A DNA stretch of 56,722 nucleotides from an uncultured Dorea sp. (GCA_910585725.1 CAJUFA010000022.1:1-56722), one strand, 5' to 3'; shown: positions 7,623-16,887, counted from the first letter of the stretch. Notes: generated by a model not told the origin, from the letters alone. Made by a program: numbers and translations.

Positions 7623-8510
7623 TTAAAATTCCAGCGGTTCACGCCTGGTAACCACATTCACCAGCGCCGATAATCCAAAGGAAAAGAGGAAGACCAGCGC
7701 GCCTATAGCCATTCCGTAGCCATAAGAAGAGTTTGTGTAAGCCTGCTTGTACATATAAGACAACACCACCTCGGAGGCGCCGTTTGGGCCACCGGAAGTC
7801 ATCGCCTTGACAAAGAGGAACGCCATGTTAATCGTACTGATAATAAAGAATGTAAGCGTAGTACGGATATTCGTCCAGATCAGCGGCAGCGTAATCTGGA
7901 AGAACTGAGTAATCCTGCCCGCTCCGTCCAGCCCCGCACTCTCATACAGACTCTGGGGGACGCTGGCCATGGACGCCATATACATGACCATATAATAACC
8001 GATAGCCTGCCAAATCATGGCAATGATCAGGCTGGTCATGACTACATTCTCCCCCTTCCACAAGATTGCCACCGTCTTCCCTGAAATCAGGGACAGCAGG
8101 CTGTTCAGCATACCGTTATTGGTATCATAAATGGCGCTGAAAATAGCCGAGATTACTACTACGGACAAAATATTCGGAATATAAAATATAATCCGGAAGA
8201 AATTCTGCCCTTTGATCTTCTCCCTGGTCAGGATCGCTGCAAACACAAGCGCAAAGGCAAAGGTAACGATTGTCACCACCACGATCAGAAGGATCGTATT
8301 CTGCATAGAGCGGATAAAATTCTTATCGCTCATAAGGCGCGCAAAATTCTCCATCCCTACAAACTTCTCATTGACGGAATAAGCGCTGCGCTGAAACAGC
8401 GACATACGAAATACATTTATGGTAGGAATGATCATAAAGACCATAAACAGCAGCACTGCGGGCGCCGCACATAAAAACACAAATCTGCTGCGGCCTGAAC
8501 GTTTCTTCAT
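7623..8510 (-). CDS. Carbohydrate ABC transporter permease (MalF type)
   Basis: A 295-residue CUT1 permease with about six membrane segments, preceded by a basic N-terminus (MKKRSGRSR). The EAA loop reads YESAGLDGAGRITQFFQI, then TLPLIW, in the last third. It forms the heterodimeric channel with the next gene product. It follows the binding-protein gene by 97 bases, a gap that holds a hairpin which may lower permease output relative to binding protein. Confidence 0.9.
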   Translation of the reverse strand: MKKRSGRSRFVFLCAAPAVLLFMVFMIIPTINVFRMSLFQRSAYSVNEKFVGMENFARLMSDKNFIRSMQNTILLIVVVTIVTFAFALVFAAILTREKIKGQNFFRIIFYIPNILSVVVISAIFSAIYDTNNGMLNSLLSLISGKTVAILWKGENVVMTSLIIAMIWQAIGYYMVMYMASMASVPQSLYESAGLDGAGRITQFFQITLPLIWTNIRTTLTFFIISTINMAFLFVKAMTSGGPNGASEVVLSYMYKQAYTNSSYGYGMAIGALVFLFSFGLSALVNVVTRREPLEF

Positions 8511-8554
8511 AGATCAGAACTCCTTTCCCCCCTTTGGGATTTTCTGTTTCCTGT

Positions 8555-8590
8555 TTAAAAAACGACGGTGAGCAGCACGCCACCGCCGTT
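8555..8590 (-). terminator. Intra-operon hairpin between binding protein and permeases
   Basis: Read on the minus strand, AACGGCGGTG (8581-8590) pairs with CACCGTCGTT (8561-8570) with one mismatch around a 10-base loop, and a run of T follows. A partial terminator here would give more binding protein than permease, as in many sugar ABC operons. Confidence 0.55.
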
Positions 8591-8607
8591 CTCTCATTCA
8601 CTTTTTA

Positions 8608-9984
8608 TTACTGGACCATATTCTCACGCATCTGGTCATTGCTCTCTTTGATTCCATCAATCCACTCCTGCTCCGTCATATTGCCGGATACAAGAGAGTT
8701 AACCGGATCGAACCATACTTCACGATTGCTGACTCCTACGACTCCGCTGTCATATGCGGCAAAGTTACCCATAGCAGCCTTAGCGCCATTATCATAGATG
8801 GAATAGAACATCTGATTGTCGCCTTCCAGTGTATCGGCAATACCAAGTACAGGCTGAATTGCCGGCGCCGGATCGCCGTCCGCGTTTACAGCTCCCGCAA
8901 AAAGCTCGCATGCTTTGTCGCTGTACAGGAATGCGATAAACTGCTTCGCATCATCCTGATTCTCCGCGCCGCCTGGGATCCATGCCTGCTCAAACCACGT
9001 ATAGCTGTAGCTGTCGCCGCCTTCTTTTACTGCCGGCAGAGCCGTCATGCCCCACTTGAAGCCGTCTGCTCTCGGAGCCTCTGCCATCTCGCCTACGATC
9101 CATGTTCCGTTCGGCATGAACAGAGCCTTGTTATCAAGAACAAGCTGCTGGTTCTTAGTGAAATCCTGATCATTTGCCTGGGAAGGTGTAGTAGGCTCCG
9201 TATAACCGGCCAATTTTACTACGATATCAAAACAGGTCTTTGCCTCTTCGGAATCCCAGATGCCTTCTTCGTAATTGGTGGCTTTGTCAAAGAACTCAGG
9301 ACCGCCTACGGAATACATCAGCGCATAGAAAAATGCGTCAAAATAACCGGTTGTAGGATACGTAAACAAAGAGATACCTTCTGCCTTTGCCTTATCTCCC
9401 AATTCCCACATCTCATCCCATGTAGCGGGCACTTCCCAGCCTTTCTCTTCCATCAGCCCTGCATTATAGAACAGACCGCAAGGAGAATAGAACATCGGAG
9501 CAAGATATGTCTTGCCGTCTCCATAAGGATTGGTCAGGCTTGTCTCGGTAAAGCCGCCGGCAATCTTATCGCCCACTTTTTCAGACTCGCCCGGTACTGT
9601 CATTGACAGAACGTCTGTGATTTCTACAATATTCTGATCCTTGATAAAGGTCTCTGTAAGAGCCTTCTCACGGCCTGTCGCCAGGTGGATCACATCCGGA
9701 TAATCTCCCCCCTGCATGGACGGCCCGATCACATCTTCCAGATTCTTATCTGTGATCAGCTCTACATTAATCCCTGTCTCTTCCGTAAAAGCTGCGCATA
9801 CATCCTCCCACATCTTACTGCCGTAAGCAGTCTCGATAGCCGCCACGGTAATGCCCCCTTCTTCGGATCCTCCCGCGGACTCTCCCTCTGCAGGCGCTTC
9901 CTCATTCTTACCAGAACCAGAGCACCCGGCCAATGCAGACATGGTAAGTGCAGACGCTAAAAGGATACTGAGTATCTTTTTCAT
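8608..9984 (-). CDS. Sugar-binding lipoprotein of the galacto-N-biose ABC system
   Basis: A 458-residue extracellular solute-binding protein of family 1. The signal peptide ends in a lipobox (ALAGC), making C21 the lipidated residue, and a low-complexity acidic linker follows. Motifs such as MFYSPCGLFYNAGLMEEKGW and VPATWDEMWELGDKAK are typical of the family. It is the first gene of the operon, after a good promoter at 10054-10082 and an upstream direct repeat. Specificity for galacto-N-biose or lacto-N-biose is inferred from the phosphorylase; the sequence alone does not prove it. Confidence 0.9.
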   Translation of the reverse strand: MKKILSILLASALTMSALAGCSGSGKNEEAPAEGESAGGSEEGGITVAAIETAYGSKMWEDVCAAFTEETGINVELITDKNLEDVIGPSMQGGDYPDVIHLATGREKALTETFIKDQNIVEITDVLSMTVPGESEKVGDKIAGGFTETSLTNPYGDGKTYLAPMFYSPCGLFYNAGLMEEKGWEVPATWDEMWELGDKAKAEGISLFTYPTTGYFDAFFYALMYSVGGPEFFDKATNYEEGIWDSEEAKTCFDIVVKLAGYTEPTTPSQANDQDFTKNQQLVLDNKALFMPNGTWIVGEMAEAPRADGFKWGMTALPAVKEGGDSYSYTWFEQAWIPGGAENQDDAKQFIAFLYSDKACELFAGAVNADGDPAPAIQPVLGIADTLEGDNQMFYSIYDNGAKAAMGNFAAYDSGVVGVSNREVWFDPVNSLVSGNMTEQEWIDGIKESNDQMRENMVQ

Positions 9985-10053
9985 AATTCTTCTACCTCCT
10001 GTTGTAAATTTTTGTTTCTTGGGTTCTTATGTCCCTCTTAACTGTCTGTCTTA

Positions 10054-10082
10054 AGTATAACAATCAAAACTGGTTTTTCCAA
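10054..10082 (-). promoter_or_regulatory. Promoter of the galacto-N-biose operon
   Basis: On the minus strand TTGGAA (10077-10082) and TATACT (10054-10059) are separated by 17 bases, about 70 bases before the binding-protein start. Confidence 0.65.
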
Positions 10083-10090
10083 TACCTATA

Positions 10091-10122
10091 TTGCTTATTT
10101 TTTTATATATCTTGCTTATTTT
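10091..10122 (-). promoter_or_regulatory. Candidate AraC operator: TTGCTTATTTT direct repeat, 21-bp period
   Basis: TTGCTTATTTT occurs at 10091-10101 and again at 10112-10122. The period is exactly 21 bp (two helical turns), and the near copy ends 8 bases upstream of the -35 box. This is the layout of an AraC-family activator bound as a head-to-tail pair next to RNA polymerase; the divergent AraC gene is the obvious candidate. Confidence 0.55.
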
Positions 10123-10138
10123 GGATATTTTTATAAAA

Positions 10139-10175
10139 ATGCATATTGTATTTCTCTGTCGCCATATGCATATTG
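10139..10175. repeat. ATGCATATTG direct repeat in the AraC/binding-protein intergenic region
   Basis: ATGCATATTG occurs at 10139-10148 and 10166-10175 (27-bp period), each inside a short palindrome (ATGCAT). It may be a second regulator site or part of the AraC gene's own promoter. The rest of 9985-10419 is AT-rich with no gene. Confidence 0.35.
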
Positions 10176-10419
10176 ACGAAATCCTGTTTTTTTCTCCTTT
10201 TTCGTCTTTGACAGAATTCTCTTATTTTTCGCATATTAAGGGCTTATTCTTGCCATTTTTACGATTAAATATTATAATAAAATTATTGTATCAGATACAT
10301 ACAAAAAAATATTTTTATATATATTGTCAATCACTTTATTTTAATTGCTCTTTTACACCATTAACAGGAAATCTCAGGGGCGTCGTCAGATATCCGTCCC
10401 GCCAAAGGAGGAAGTTTTT

Positions 10420-11274
10420 ATGAGTACCAGCCACTATGTCATTGATCCCCTTGCCGTCAACCCGGTAGACCGCTCCGTCACCAAACTTCTCTATGTCAGC
10501 GTCACACGCTACAGCCCTGAATGGCATTCTATTCTCCATACCCATCCCTGCGCCGAAATGTTCTTCGTCACAGGAGGCTCCGGCTGTTTAAGTCTCATAG
10601 GAAGGACTGTGCCCATCGGCATCAACGACGTGATCATCGTCAATCCCGGCGCTGAGCACACGGAAATCAGTTCTGAAGATCAGCCGCTGGAGTACATTGT
10701 CATGGGTATAGACGGACTGGAGGCCATTTCCGGAGACGACGGAGGAGACGGATATTCTATTATCCATTTCCAGACCGGCGGAGACCAGATCTTGTTCTAT
10801 CTGCGCTGCCTTTTAAAGGAAATCGAACGAAAGCTTCCCGGATACAGCACCATTTGCCAGGATTTATTGGAGGTCGTATTGCTTCTTCTTATGCGGCACA
10901 GCCAGTTCACCGTTACCTTCGTACCGTCCGTCCATAAATCCAGCAAAGAATGCGCCGTAGTGCGCCGTTATATCGAAAATCATTTCAAGGAAAGCCTGAC
11001 CCTGGACGATCTGGCCGCCGTGGCCCATGTAAGCAAGTACTATCTGTCTCATGCTTTCAGCCGGGAATACGGAACTTCTCCTATCAATTATCTACTGTCC
11101 TGCCGAATCCAGGAAAGCCTGTACCTCTTGTCTGAAACCCGCATGTCTCTTTCCCAGATCTCTGGTATGCTGGGCTTCTCCTCCCCCAGCTACTTCTCCC
11201 AGAGTTTCCGCCGTATCCAGGGAATGAGCCCTCTGGCTTACCGGAACCAATGCCGGGAAACGAATAGAGGCTGA
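10420..11274 (+). CDS. AraC family transcriptional regulator with cupin sensor domain
   Basis: A 284-residue regulator from the ATG at 10420, chosen because AAAGGAGG lies 9 bases upstream; the longer frame to 10345 has no such site. The N-terminal part is a cupin-like ligand-binding domain (HTHPCAEMFFVTGGSG, then IGINDVIIVNPGAEH). The C-terminal 100 residues carry two helix-turn-helix motifs (LTLDDLAAVAHVSKYYLSHA and SLSQISGMLGFSSPSYFSQS), ending in the usual GMSPLAYR. It is divergent from the galacto-N-biose operon and most likely activates it when the sugar is present, by analogy with other AraC-controlled sugar loci. Confidence 0.9.
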   Translation: MSTSHYVIDPLAVNPVDRSVTKLLYVSVTRYSPEWHSILHTHPCAEMFFVTGGSGCLSLIGRTVPIGINDVIIVNPGAEHTEISSEDQPLEYIVMGIDGLEAISGDDGGDGYSIIHFQTGGDQILFYLRCLLKEIERKLPGYSTICQDLLEVVLLLLMRHSQFTVTFVPSVHKSSKECAVVRRYIENHFKESLTLDDLAAVAHVSKYYLSHAFSREYGTSPINYLLSCRIQESLYLLSETRMSLSQISGMLGFSSPSYFSQSFRRIQGMSPLAYRNQCRETNRG

Positions 11275-11289
11275 AACGCCTCTATTTTT
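11263..11289 (+). terminator. Terminator of the AraC gene
   Basis: AATAGAGGC (11263-11271) and GCCTCTATT (11278-11286) form a perfect 9-bp stem with a 6-base loop, followed by T5. The stop codon lies in the loop. Confidence 0.75.
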
Positions 11290-11293
11290 CAAC

Positions 11294-11330
11294 GAGAAAA
11301 GCCCTGAAACATACTTGTTCCAAGGCTCTC
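11294..11330 (-). terminator. Terminator of the second sugar operon
   Basis: On the minus strand GAGAGCCTTGGAAC and GTTTCAGGGCTTTTCTC form an imperfect stem ending in a T-rich run, 28 bases after the isomerase stop codon. Confidence 0.55.
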
Positions 11331-11357
11331 ATATAATCTCCTATCATTATGCCCGCA

Positions 11358-12194
11358 CTACATATTCAGCAATTCATCCAGAACCGCTTTCGCCATAATA
11401 ATATCTTTTTTCTGCTCCTCCCCGGAGATCTCCCGCTCAATGGTGATATCCCCCGTATATCCGATTTCTTTCAGCTTTGCCACGAATGCAGGATAATTCA
11501 CCTTGCCTTTCCCAAGAGGAACCTCATCTCCCAGCATATGTCCGTCTGTAGGATATTTCCCGTCCTTGCCGTGAATCCCCATAACATATTCGCCGAACAC
11601 CTCCAAAGCATCTACCGGGTTCGCCTTACCATACATGATCAGATTTGCAGGATCCAGATTAATTCCGACATTTCCTTTTCCCAGTTCCTTCTCTATATCC
11701 TGTATCGCCCTTTTAAGCGTAACCGGCGTCTCCTGTCCAGTCTCAAAAAGGAAGTTCTGTCCATTCTCCTTGCACAGTTTCACAAGATCCTTCAGACACG
11801 TCAGAACGCCTGCATAATTAGGATCATACGGATTTTCAGGCATATATCCTACATGTGTCGCCACGTCTTTGACGTGGATCATGTCGGCGAACGCAATACC
11901 TTTCTGCAGCATTTTCACTCTTTCAAAACGAAACGCTTCCGGAACCAGTCCCAGGGTAAGCTGTCCGTCATAAAAATCCCACGCTTTCGGTCCGTCCCAT
12001 CCGCACCAGAACGCCGTGATATCTACTTCCCGGCGTTCGGCCGCCTCATTTATCTTATCCGCGGTTTCCTGATTCATGATCTCTTTATCCCAACAGACAA
12101 GCTGGCAACTCTCCATTCCCATGGAACGCAGTTCCGCAAATTTTGCATCTACATCCGTATCCCGGAAAATTTCAATCAAAACTCCAACTCTCAT
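11358..12194 (-). CDS. Sugar phosphate isomerase/epimerase, TIM-barrel family
   Basis: A 278-residue protein of the AP-endonuclease-2-like TIM-barrel family, which isomerises or epimerises sugars with a divalent metal. Likely metal ligands are visible in order: the Glu of FLFETGQE, the Asp of GINLDPANL, the His of GIHGKDG and the Glu of ITIERE. It is the last gene of the operon dehydrogenase - binding protein - two permeases - isomerase. Gfo/Idh dehydrogenase plus this kind of isomerase usually means oxidation and isomerisation of an unusual sugar or polyol such as an inositol or 3-keto sugar. The substrate cannot be named from sequence. Confidence 0.8.
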   Translation of the reverse strand: MRVGVLIEIFRDTDVDAKFAELRSMGMESCQLVCWDKEIMNQETADKINEAAERREVDITAFWCGWDGPKAWDFYDGQLTLGLVPEAFRFERVKMLQKGIAFADMIHVKDVATHVGYMPENPYDPNYAGVLTCLKDLVKLCKENGQNFLFETGQETPVTLKRAIQDIEKELGKGNVGINLDPANLIMYGKANPVDALEVFGEYVMGIHGKDGKYPTDGHMLGDEVPLGKGKVNYPAFVAKLKEIGYTGDITIEREISGEEQKKDIIMAKAVLDELLNM

Positions 12195-12209
12195 AAAAAC
12201 CTCCTTTTC

Positions 12210-13037
12210 TTAACCTTTTACTGCCCCGGCCGTCACTCCGCCCACAATATGTTTCTGCATGATTACGAAGAAAATCAAACTTGGAATCATGGACATTACA
12301 ATACCCGGCAGAGCATGTTCCCAGTCCGCCGTCTGTGCAGAAAACTGCATATAAAGCGCATTCTGAATGTTCATCGCTTTAGCATTTCCGCCCACGATCA
12401 ACTGGTTCGTAATGATATCATTCCAGGTAGCCAGAGTATCCAGAACCACAACCGTTGTCAGAATCGGCTTCAGCAGCGGAAGAACAATAATAAAATATGT
12501 TCTCAACTTTCCGGCGCCGTCTATACAGGCGCACTCTTCCAATTCAATGGGTACATTTTTTACAAATCCATGAATCATGTAAACAGCCAAAGGCATACAG
12601 AGTCCGGTACTTACCAGTATGTACCCTATCCTGCTTCCTGTCAGCCCCAAATTTGCCACCAGTCTCGTCAAAGTGATCATATATGACTGGAAAGGCACCA
12701 TCATCGGTATGATGATCAGTCCGAAACAAATGTTTGACAGCATTCCTTTCGTCCTTGCCAGCTTGTAAGCAGCCATAGGCGCAAGCAGCCCGACAAGCAG
12801 CACCGTACATATAGTGTATACAAGGGTATTCCCAATCAGCATCGGAAAATTAAAATTTGTCCAGGTCTCTATATACGCATCCAGATTCCAGCTTTTAGGA
12901 AGAGCCAGAAAATCCTGAAGCATATCGTTATAAGGCTTAAACGAATTAATAAATATCAAAAGCAGAGGCATCAGCCAGAATATGGAACATACAAATACAA
13001 CAATGGAAAGGACACTGATCTTTCTCATCTTTTTCAC
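12210..13037 (-). CDS. Carbohydrate ABC transporter permease (MalG type), second system
   Basis: A 275-residue CUT1 permease with about six membrane segments. The EAA loop is LEECACIDGAGKLRTYFI, then VLPLLKP. The likely start is a GTG at 13035-13037 that overlaps the TAG stop of the upstream permease by one base, with GGAGG just before it. The next ATG, three codons in, would be too far from that site. It pairs with the upstream permease. No ATPase gene is in this operon. Confidence 0.9.
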   Translation of the reverse strand: MKKMRKISVLSIVVFVCSIFWLMPLLLIFINSFKPYNDMLQDFLALPKSWNLDAYIETWTNFNFPMLIGNTLVYTICTVLLVGLLAPMAAYKLARTKGMLSNICFGLIIIPMMVPFQSYMITLTRLVANLGLTGSRIGYILVSTGLCMPLAVYMIHGFVKNVPIELEECACIDGAGKLRTYFIIVLPLLKPILTTVVVLDTLATWNDIITNQLIVGGNAKAMNIQNALYMQFSAQTADWEHALPGIVMSMIPSLIFFVIMQKHIVGGVTAGAVKG

Positions 13038-13927
13038 TATACCTCCACCTCCTTATTCTTGGTTACCTTAAGCTGGATTACCGTTACGATCAACACAAAT
13101 ACAACAAATACAAGGGATTTTGCAGTAGCCATTCCATACCGGTTGTTAACAAAAGCTTCCTTATAAATATTATACGCCACAGACACGGTTGAATTCGCCG
13201 GACCACCCTTTGTAAAGACCATGATCACATCAAATAATTTAAACGCAAAAGTTAAAGACGTCAGCATACATATGGACACCGCCGGCATAATCAGTGGCAA
13301 CGTCACTCTTCTGAACGCCTGAAACTTATTCGCTCCGTCAATCTTCGCCGCCTCGATCAGTTCTGTCGGCACTGCGATAATACCGGCGATATAGTTCACC
13401 ATATAGAAGCCCAGATTCTGCCACACAGTCATAATCACCACGACAAAGAATGCCAGTTTTGCCGTTCCAAGCCAACTCCAGTTAAAAAACTCCCATCCAG
13501 TCACCTGATACAGAGCTTCAAAGCCCGGTCCCAGAATAAATTTCCAGATCAAACTGATCGCAGTCAAACTGATGATGTAAGGTACATAGTAAAACGCACG
13601 TCCTATACTGGAACTCTTCTTTTCTTTCGCCATAACCAGCGCCACTGTTAAAGAGACGATATTTATGATCACTACAAAGAACACCGAAAATTTCAACGTA
13701 AATACAGCGCTCCTCCAAAACAGCGCATCGTTCGTAAATATATTTACAAAGTTCTGTAACCCTACAAATTTCATTTCTTTGCTGATTCCATTCCATTCAA
13801 ACACAGAATAGTACAAATTCATCAGAAACGGCACGTCTGTCGAAAACAGAACAAATACCACCGCCGGAAATACAAACACTGCAAACACCAATAAATCTTT
13901 TGTTTTCCCTTTGCCTTTCTCTTTCAT
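13037..13927 (-). CDS. Carbohydrate ABC transporter permease (MalF type), second system
   Basis: A 296-residue CUT1 permease. I chose the ATG at 13927 (MKEKGKGKTKDLL), which gives the normal basic N-terminus directly before the first membrane segment. A TTG at 13999 would add 24 residues that overlap the hairpin after the binding-protein gene and is unlikely. The EAA loop is IEAAKIDGANKFQAFRRV, then TLPLIMP. An AGGGG stretch lies about 10 bases before the ATG. Confidence 0.88.
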   Translation of the reverse strand: MKEKGKGKTKDLLVFAVFVFPAVVFVLFSTDVPFLMNLYYSVFEWNGISKEMKFVGLQNFVNIFTNDALFWRSAVFTLKFSVFFVVIINIVSLTVALVMAKEKKSSSIGRAFYYVPYIISLTAISLIWKFILGPGFEALYQVTGWEFFNWSWLGTAKLAFFVVVIMTVWQNLGFYMVNYIAGIIAVPTELIEAAKIDGANKFQAFRRVTLPLIMPAVSICMLTSLTFAFKLFDVIMVFTKGGPANSTVSVAYNIYKEAFVNNRYGMATAKSLVFVVFVLIVTVIQLKVTKNKEVEV

Positions 13928-13980
13928 ATCTCCAATTCCCCTTTTTAAACGCAAGCTTACGTCGACTATCCAGTCGGCGC

Positions 13981-14006
13981 GGGGCTGCCGCAGCCGCAAC
14001 AGCCCC
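13981..14006 (-). terminator. GC-rich hairpin after the second binding-protein gene
   Basis: GGGGCTG (13981-13987) and CAGCCCC (14000-14006) form a strong 7-bp stem with a 12-base loop, in a gap of 114 bases between binding protein and permease. No T run follows on the minus strand, so it may stabilise the upstream mRNA end rather than terminate. It is the second case in this window of a hairpin directly after a sugar-binding-protein gene. Confidence 0.5.
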
Positions 14007-14041
14007 TTTTCACTCGCCGTTCATCCACTATGATTTCAAGT

Positions 14042-15316
14042 TTACTGTACTACCCATCCGTTCTGGAATTCTTCCGTAACCTGCTCTGCAGTCATGTCGC
14101 CCGTCATATATGCCTGCATCGCCGGTCCCACAATATCAACATACCCATTCGGCTCAATAGTATGAATCCATCCATTCGTTTTGTCTTCTTCCACATACGC
14201 AGACGCATCGTTGGCAAGAGCGCCTTTCACTTCCATTTCCGTCTTGACACCCGGTACGGCGCCTACTCCGTCGCACATCCATTTCTGTCCTTCTTCGGAT
14301 GTCAGGATATATTCCAGATATTCTTTTGCCAGCTCAAGATGCTCGGAGTCCTTATTTACAATATATGTCCAGTTACAGGAAGACAACAGTGTTACATCGT
14401 CGGCGTTGTCGCTTACCGGACATGGAAGGAATGCCAGGTTAGCATCCGGGTTGAAAGAATCCAGTGTGGACTGGCACCAGTCGCCCATGTGAATGATCGC
14501 CGCCTCGTTGTTTGCAAGCATGTTTTCACTCGTCTCCCAGTCAATCTCAAGAGGTTTGTCCGGTCCGTATTTTACAGCCAGATCCAGAAAACGGAATAAA
14601 TTCTGAAAATTCTTCATGTCCTCAAATTTCAGATCGCCGCTGTTCAGTTTCTCCACTACCCCTTCTGCATCCAAAGATTTGTCCATCATAAAATGTGTCG
14701 CCAACTGCTGCAGTACCCACGTTTCTTTTGCAGGCAGCGCAAAAGCGGTGATGCCTTCCGCATCCAGTTTCTTGCAGGCTTCTTCCAATTCATCCATGGT
14801 TTCCGGAAGTTCGGTAATTCCTGCTTTTTCAAACAGATCTTTATTATAGATCAATCCCATGTTCTCATATGTCCAGGGCAGAGACATAACTTTACCTTCC
14901 TCGTTCTTTCCTGTATCCAGCGCCGTCTCCTTGAATTTGTCCAGAATTTCTTTCTCATCCGACCAGTCGTATGCATATTCATAATACTTCTGCGCAGCTG
15001 TTCCGGACTCCACGTCAAACACGTCCGGAATATCTCCTGAATTGATACGCGACTGAAGCAGTGTGTTGGTATCATTCGAAGCGTGCTGTACTTCAATCTT
15101 AACTCCAGGATGTGATTCTTCAAATTTCTTCGCCATCTCAGCATACTCGTCCAATCCGTAAGCATGAGCGTCAAATACCTGCAGCGTAATCTCCCCGCTG
15201 TCCGCGTCTTTCTTGTCGTCACTGCCCTTTGATCCGTCCGAGCTATTACCGCAAGCTGCCAGACAGGATACCGTTAGTGTGGCCGTCATAAGAACTGCCA
15301 ATGTCTTTTTTTTCAT
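14042..15316 (-). CDS. Sugar-binding lipoprotein of the second ABC system
   Basis: A 424-residue family 1 extracellular binding protein. The signal peptide ends in a lipobox (CLAAC) with C22 as the lipidated residue, followed by a Ser/Asp/Lys-rich linker. Family motifs include LPWTYENMGLIYNKDLFEKA and LPETMDELEEACKKLD. It lies 35 bases downstream of the Gfo/Idh gene in the same operon and has its own strong AAGGAGG site. The sugar is unknown. Confidence 0.9.
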   Translation of the reverse strand: MKKKTLAVLMTATLTVSCLAACGNSSDGSKGSDDKKDADSGEITLQVFDAHAYGLDEYAEMAKKFEESHPGVKIEVQHASNDTNTLLQSRINSGDIPDVFDVESGTAAQKYYEYAYDWSDEKEILDKFKETALDTGKNEEGKVMSLPWTYENMGLIYNKDLFEKAGITELPETMDELEEACKKLDAEGITAFALPAKETWVLQQLATHFMMDKSLDAEGVVEKLNSGDLKFEDMKNFQNLFRFLDLAVKYGPDKPLEIDWETSENMLANNEAAIIHMGDWCQSTLDSFNPDANLAFLPCPVSDNADDVTLLSSCNWTYIVNKDSEHLELAKEYLEYILTSEEGQKWMCDGVGAVPGVKTEMEVKGALANDASAYVEEDKTNGWIHTIEPNGYVDIVGPAMQAYMTGDMTAEQVTEEFQNGWVVQ

Positions 15317-15351
15317 GTTTTTTTCCTCCTTGAAATATATATTATTTTTTA

Positions 15352-16374
15352 TTACCTGCTAACATATTCTTTTGCCCGTCTCCACTCTTCAATTCCCTGC
15401 AGAACGGATTTAATACCCTCCTCAAGAGGCGCGACTTCTACCTCCGCTCCGTTCATGAGGCATTCCATATAATATTTATCCTCTGTATAGTATGGTCCCA
15501 GATTAGAGATATTGATTCCTGCAGAATCATCCTTCACATCATATTCCCTCTCAAGTTCGAGATACTCTGTCGTACCGTCGCTTTTATAAACTGCCAGAGG
15601 CTTCTCATTAAGTCCCCGGAATACAACGCTTGCTTTCTCAAAGCACGCATGATAACTGGCCTCAAATGGGAGAGCAGAACTGATATCCCAGATACCTTCT
15701 GTTACCGCGAATATTTTCCCAAATTCATATGTAGTAAAAATCTGATTAATCATTCCGCTGGCAAGCGCTGTCGCCCTTACGTCGAACGAATCCGGCTCTC
15801 CCAGCAAATACCTGAGAAAATCAAGATCATGTACATGCAGATCCAGTACCACAGAGCCGCTTCTATCCTCTTTATGGAACCAATCTTCAAATCCCCATGC
15901 AGCGTCGCCGCTGATCCTCTGCATCGTAATGGATTTTAGTTCGCCGTATCTTCCTGTTTCATAACATTCTTTCAGATATCGGTATTCGTCAAAGGAACGG
16001 ACCACTTGTCCAACCATAACCTGTACATGATTCCTTTCCTTTGCATCCAGAAGCCGCTGCGCTTCCGCCTCAGTCAGACATACCGGTTTTTCTACAAAAA
16101 CATGGAATCCTCTGTCCATAGCCGCCACCGCATGATCTGTGTGGAGATAACTGGGAAGACAAATATGTACGCTGTCCAGTGATTCCGCTTGCAGAAGCTC
16201 CATTCCCGTCTTGTACAATCTGGCATTCGGCCATTGTACCGCCGCCTTTTCTAAAAATTCAGATCTGCAGTCTGCCAGGGCCGTTACCTCAACATCCATC
16301 TTGGATGACAGCGCTTTCAGCGCCAGGTTATGGGTGGTCCCCATACCTCCGCATCCTATTAATCCCACTTTCAT
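15352..16374 (-). CDS. Gfo/Idh/MocA family oxidoreductase, first gene of the second sugar operon
   Basis: A 340-residue NAD(P)-dependent sugar or polyol dehydrogenase. The Rossmann start is KVGLIGCGGMGTTHN. The family catalytic motif EKPVCLTEAEAQ lies near residue 95, and VVLDLHVHDLDFLRYLLG is the usual substrate-site segment with the conserved His. It leads the operon, so oxidation is probably the first or a central catabolic step. A related dehydrogenase is encoded across the divergent intergenic region, but the two are clearly different proteins. Confidence 0.88.
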   Translation of the reverse strand: MKVGLIGCGGMGTTHNLALKALSSKMDVEVTALADCRSEFLEKAAVQWPNARLYKTGMELLQAESLDSVHICLPSYLHTDHAVAAMDRGFHVFVEKPVCLTEAEAQRLLDAKERNHVQVMVGQVVRSFDEYRYLKECYETGRYGELKSITMQRISGDAAWGFEDWFHKEDRSGSVVLDLHVHDLDFLRYLLGEPDSFDVRATALASGMINQIFTTYEFGKIFAVTEGIWDISSALPFEASYHACFEKASVVFRGLNEKPLAVYKSDGTTEYLELEREYDVKDDSAGINISNLGPYYTEDKYYMECLMNGAEVEVAPLEEGIKSVLQGIEEWRRAKEYVSR

Positions 16375-16766
16375 CTAATCGCCCTCTTTTCTATTTGTTT
16401 GTTAAGTGACCTTTCTAATAAGCCTTAAAAATATAAAAGCCATGCTGTTTTTTCATTTTCGGGCTTTTAAATTACATAAAACTCATTTTCTTGATAGCCA
16501 TACAATATCATTTCGCACAAATTATGTCAATATATTTTTCTGTTTTTGATACTCAAAAACAAAAAATAATACATTTTACCCAAAATAGCACCTGTATTTT
16601 TGTACACATATTACAGTTATATCTATTTATTCCTGTGACATTACAATTTTTTTACACTATTTTCACTCCTATCACTTTGCTACATTCGTTTTTTTATCTC
16701 TTATTTTTTCTCATCACATAAATTTCACCAAATATTTTCTCGTCATACAACAATTTACAAATAATA

Positions 16767-16795
16767 TTGCGTATTTTTATCTTTTATGATAAGAT
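16767..16795 (+). promoter_or_regulatory. Promoter of the ROK regulator gene
   Basis: TTGCGT (16767-16772) and TAAGAT (16790-16795) are spaced by 17 bases. The resulting leader is about 155 bases long and contains the repeat pair at 16888-16923. Confidence 0.5.
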
Positions 16796-16887
16796 ACCAA
16801 TTAGTAACATCCATTTACAATCAAACATACAGGACAGATCTTAAGATTATAAGATTACTAAGCCTGCAGTGTTGCATGTAAATCTTT

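Noticed and set aside
11349..12686. A very long open frame on the plus strand opposite the isomerase and permease genes
   Set aside because: It has no ribosome site, its product has no recognisable motif and is rich in His/Arg as expected for the antisense of these genes; the minus-strand genes are clear.
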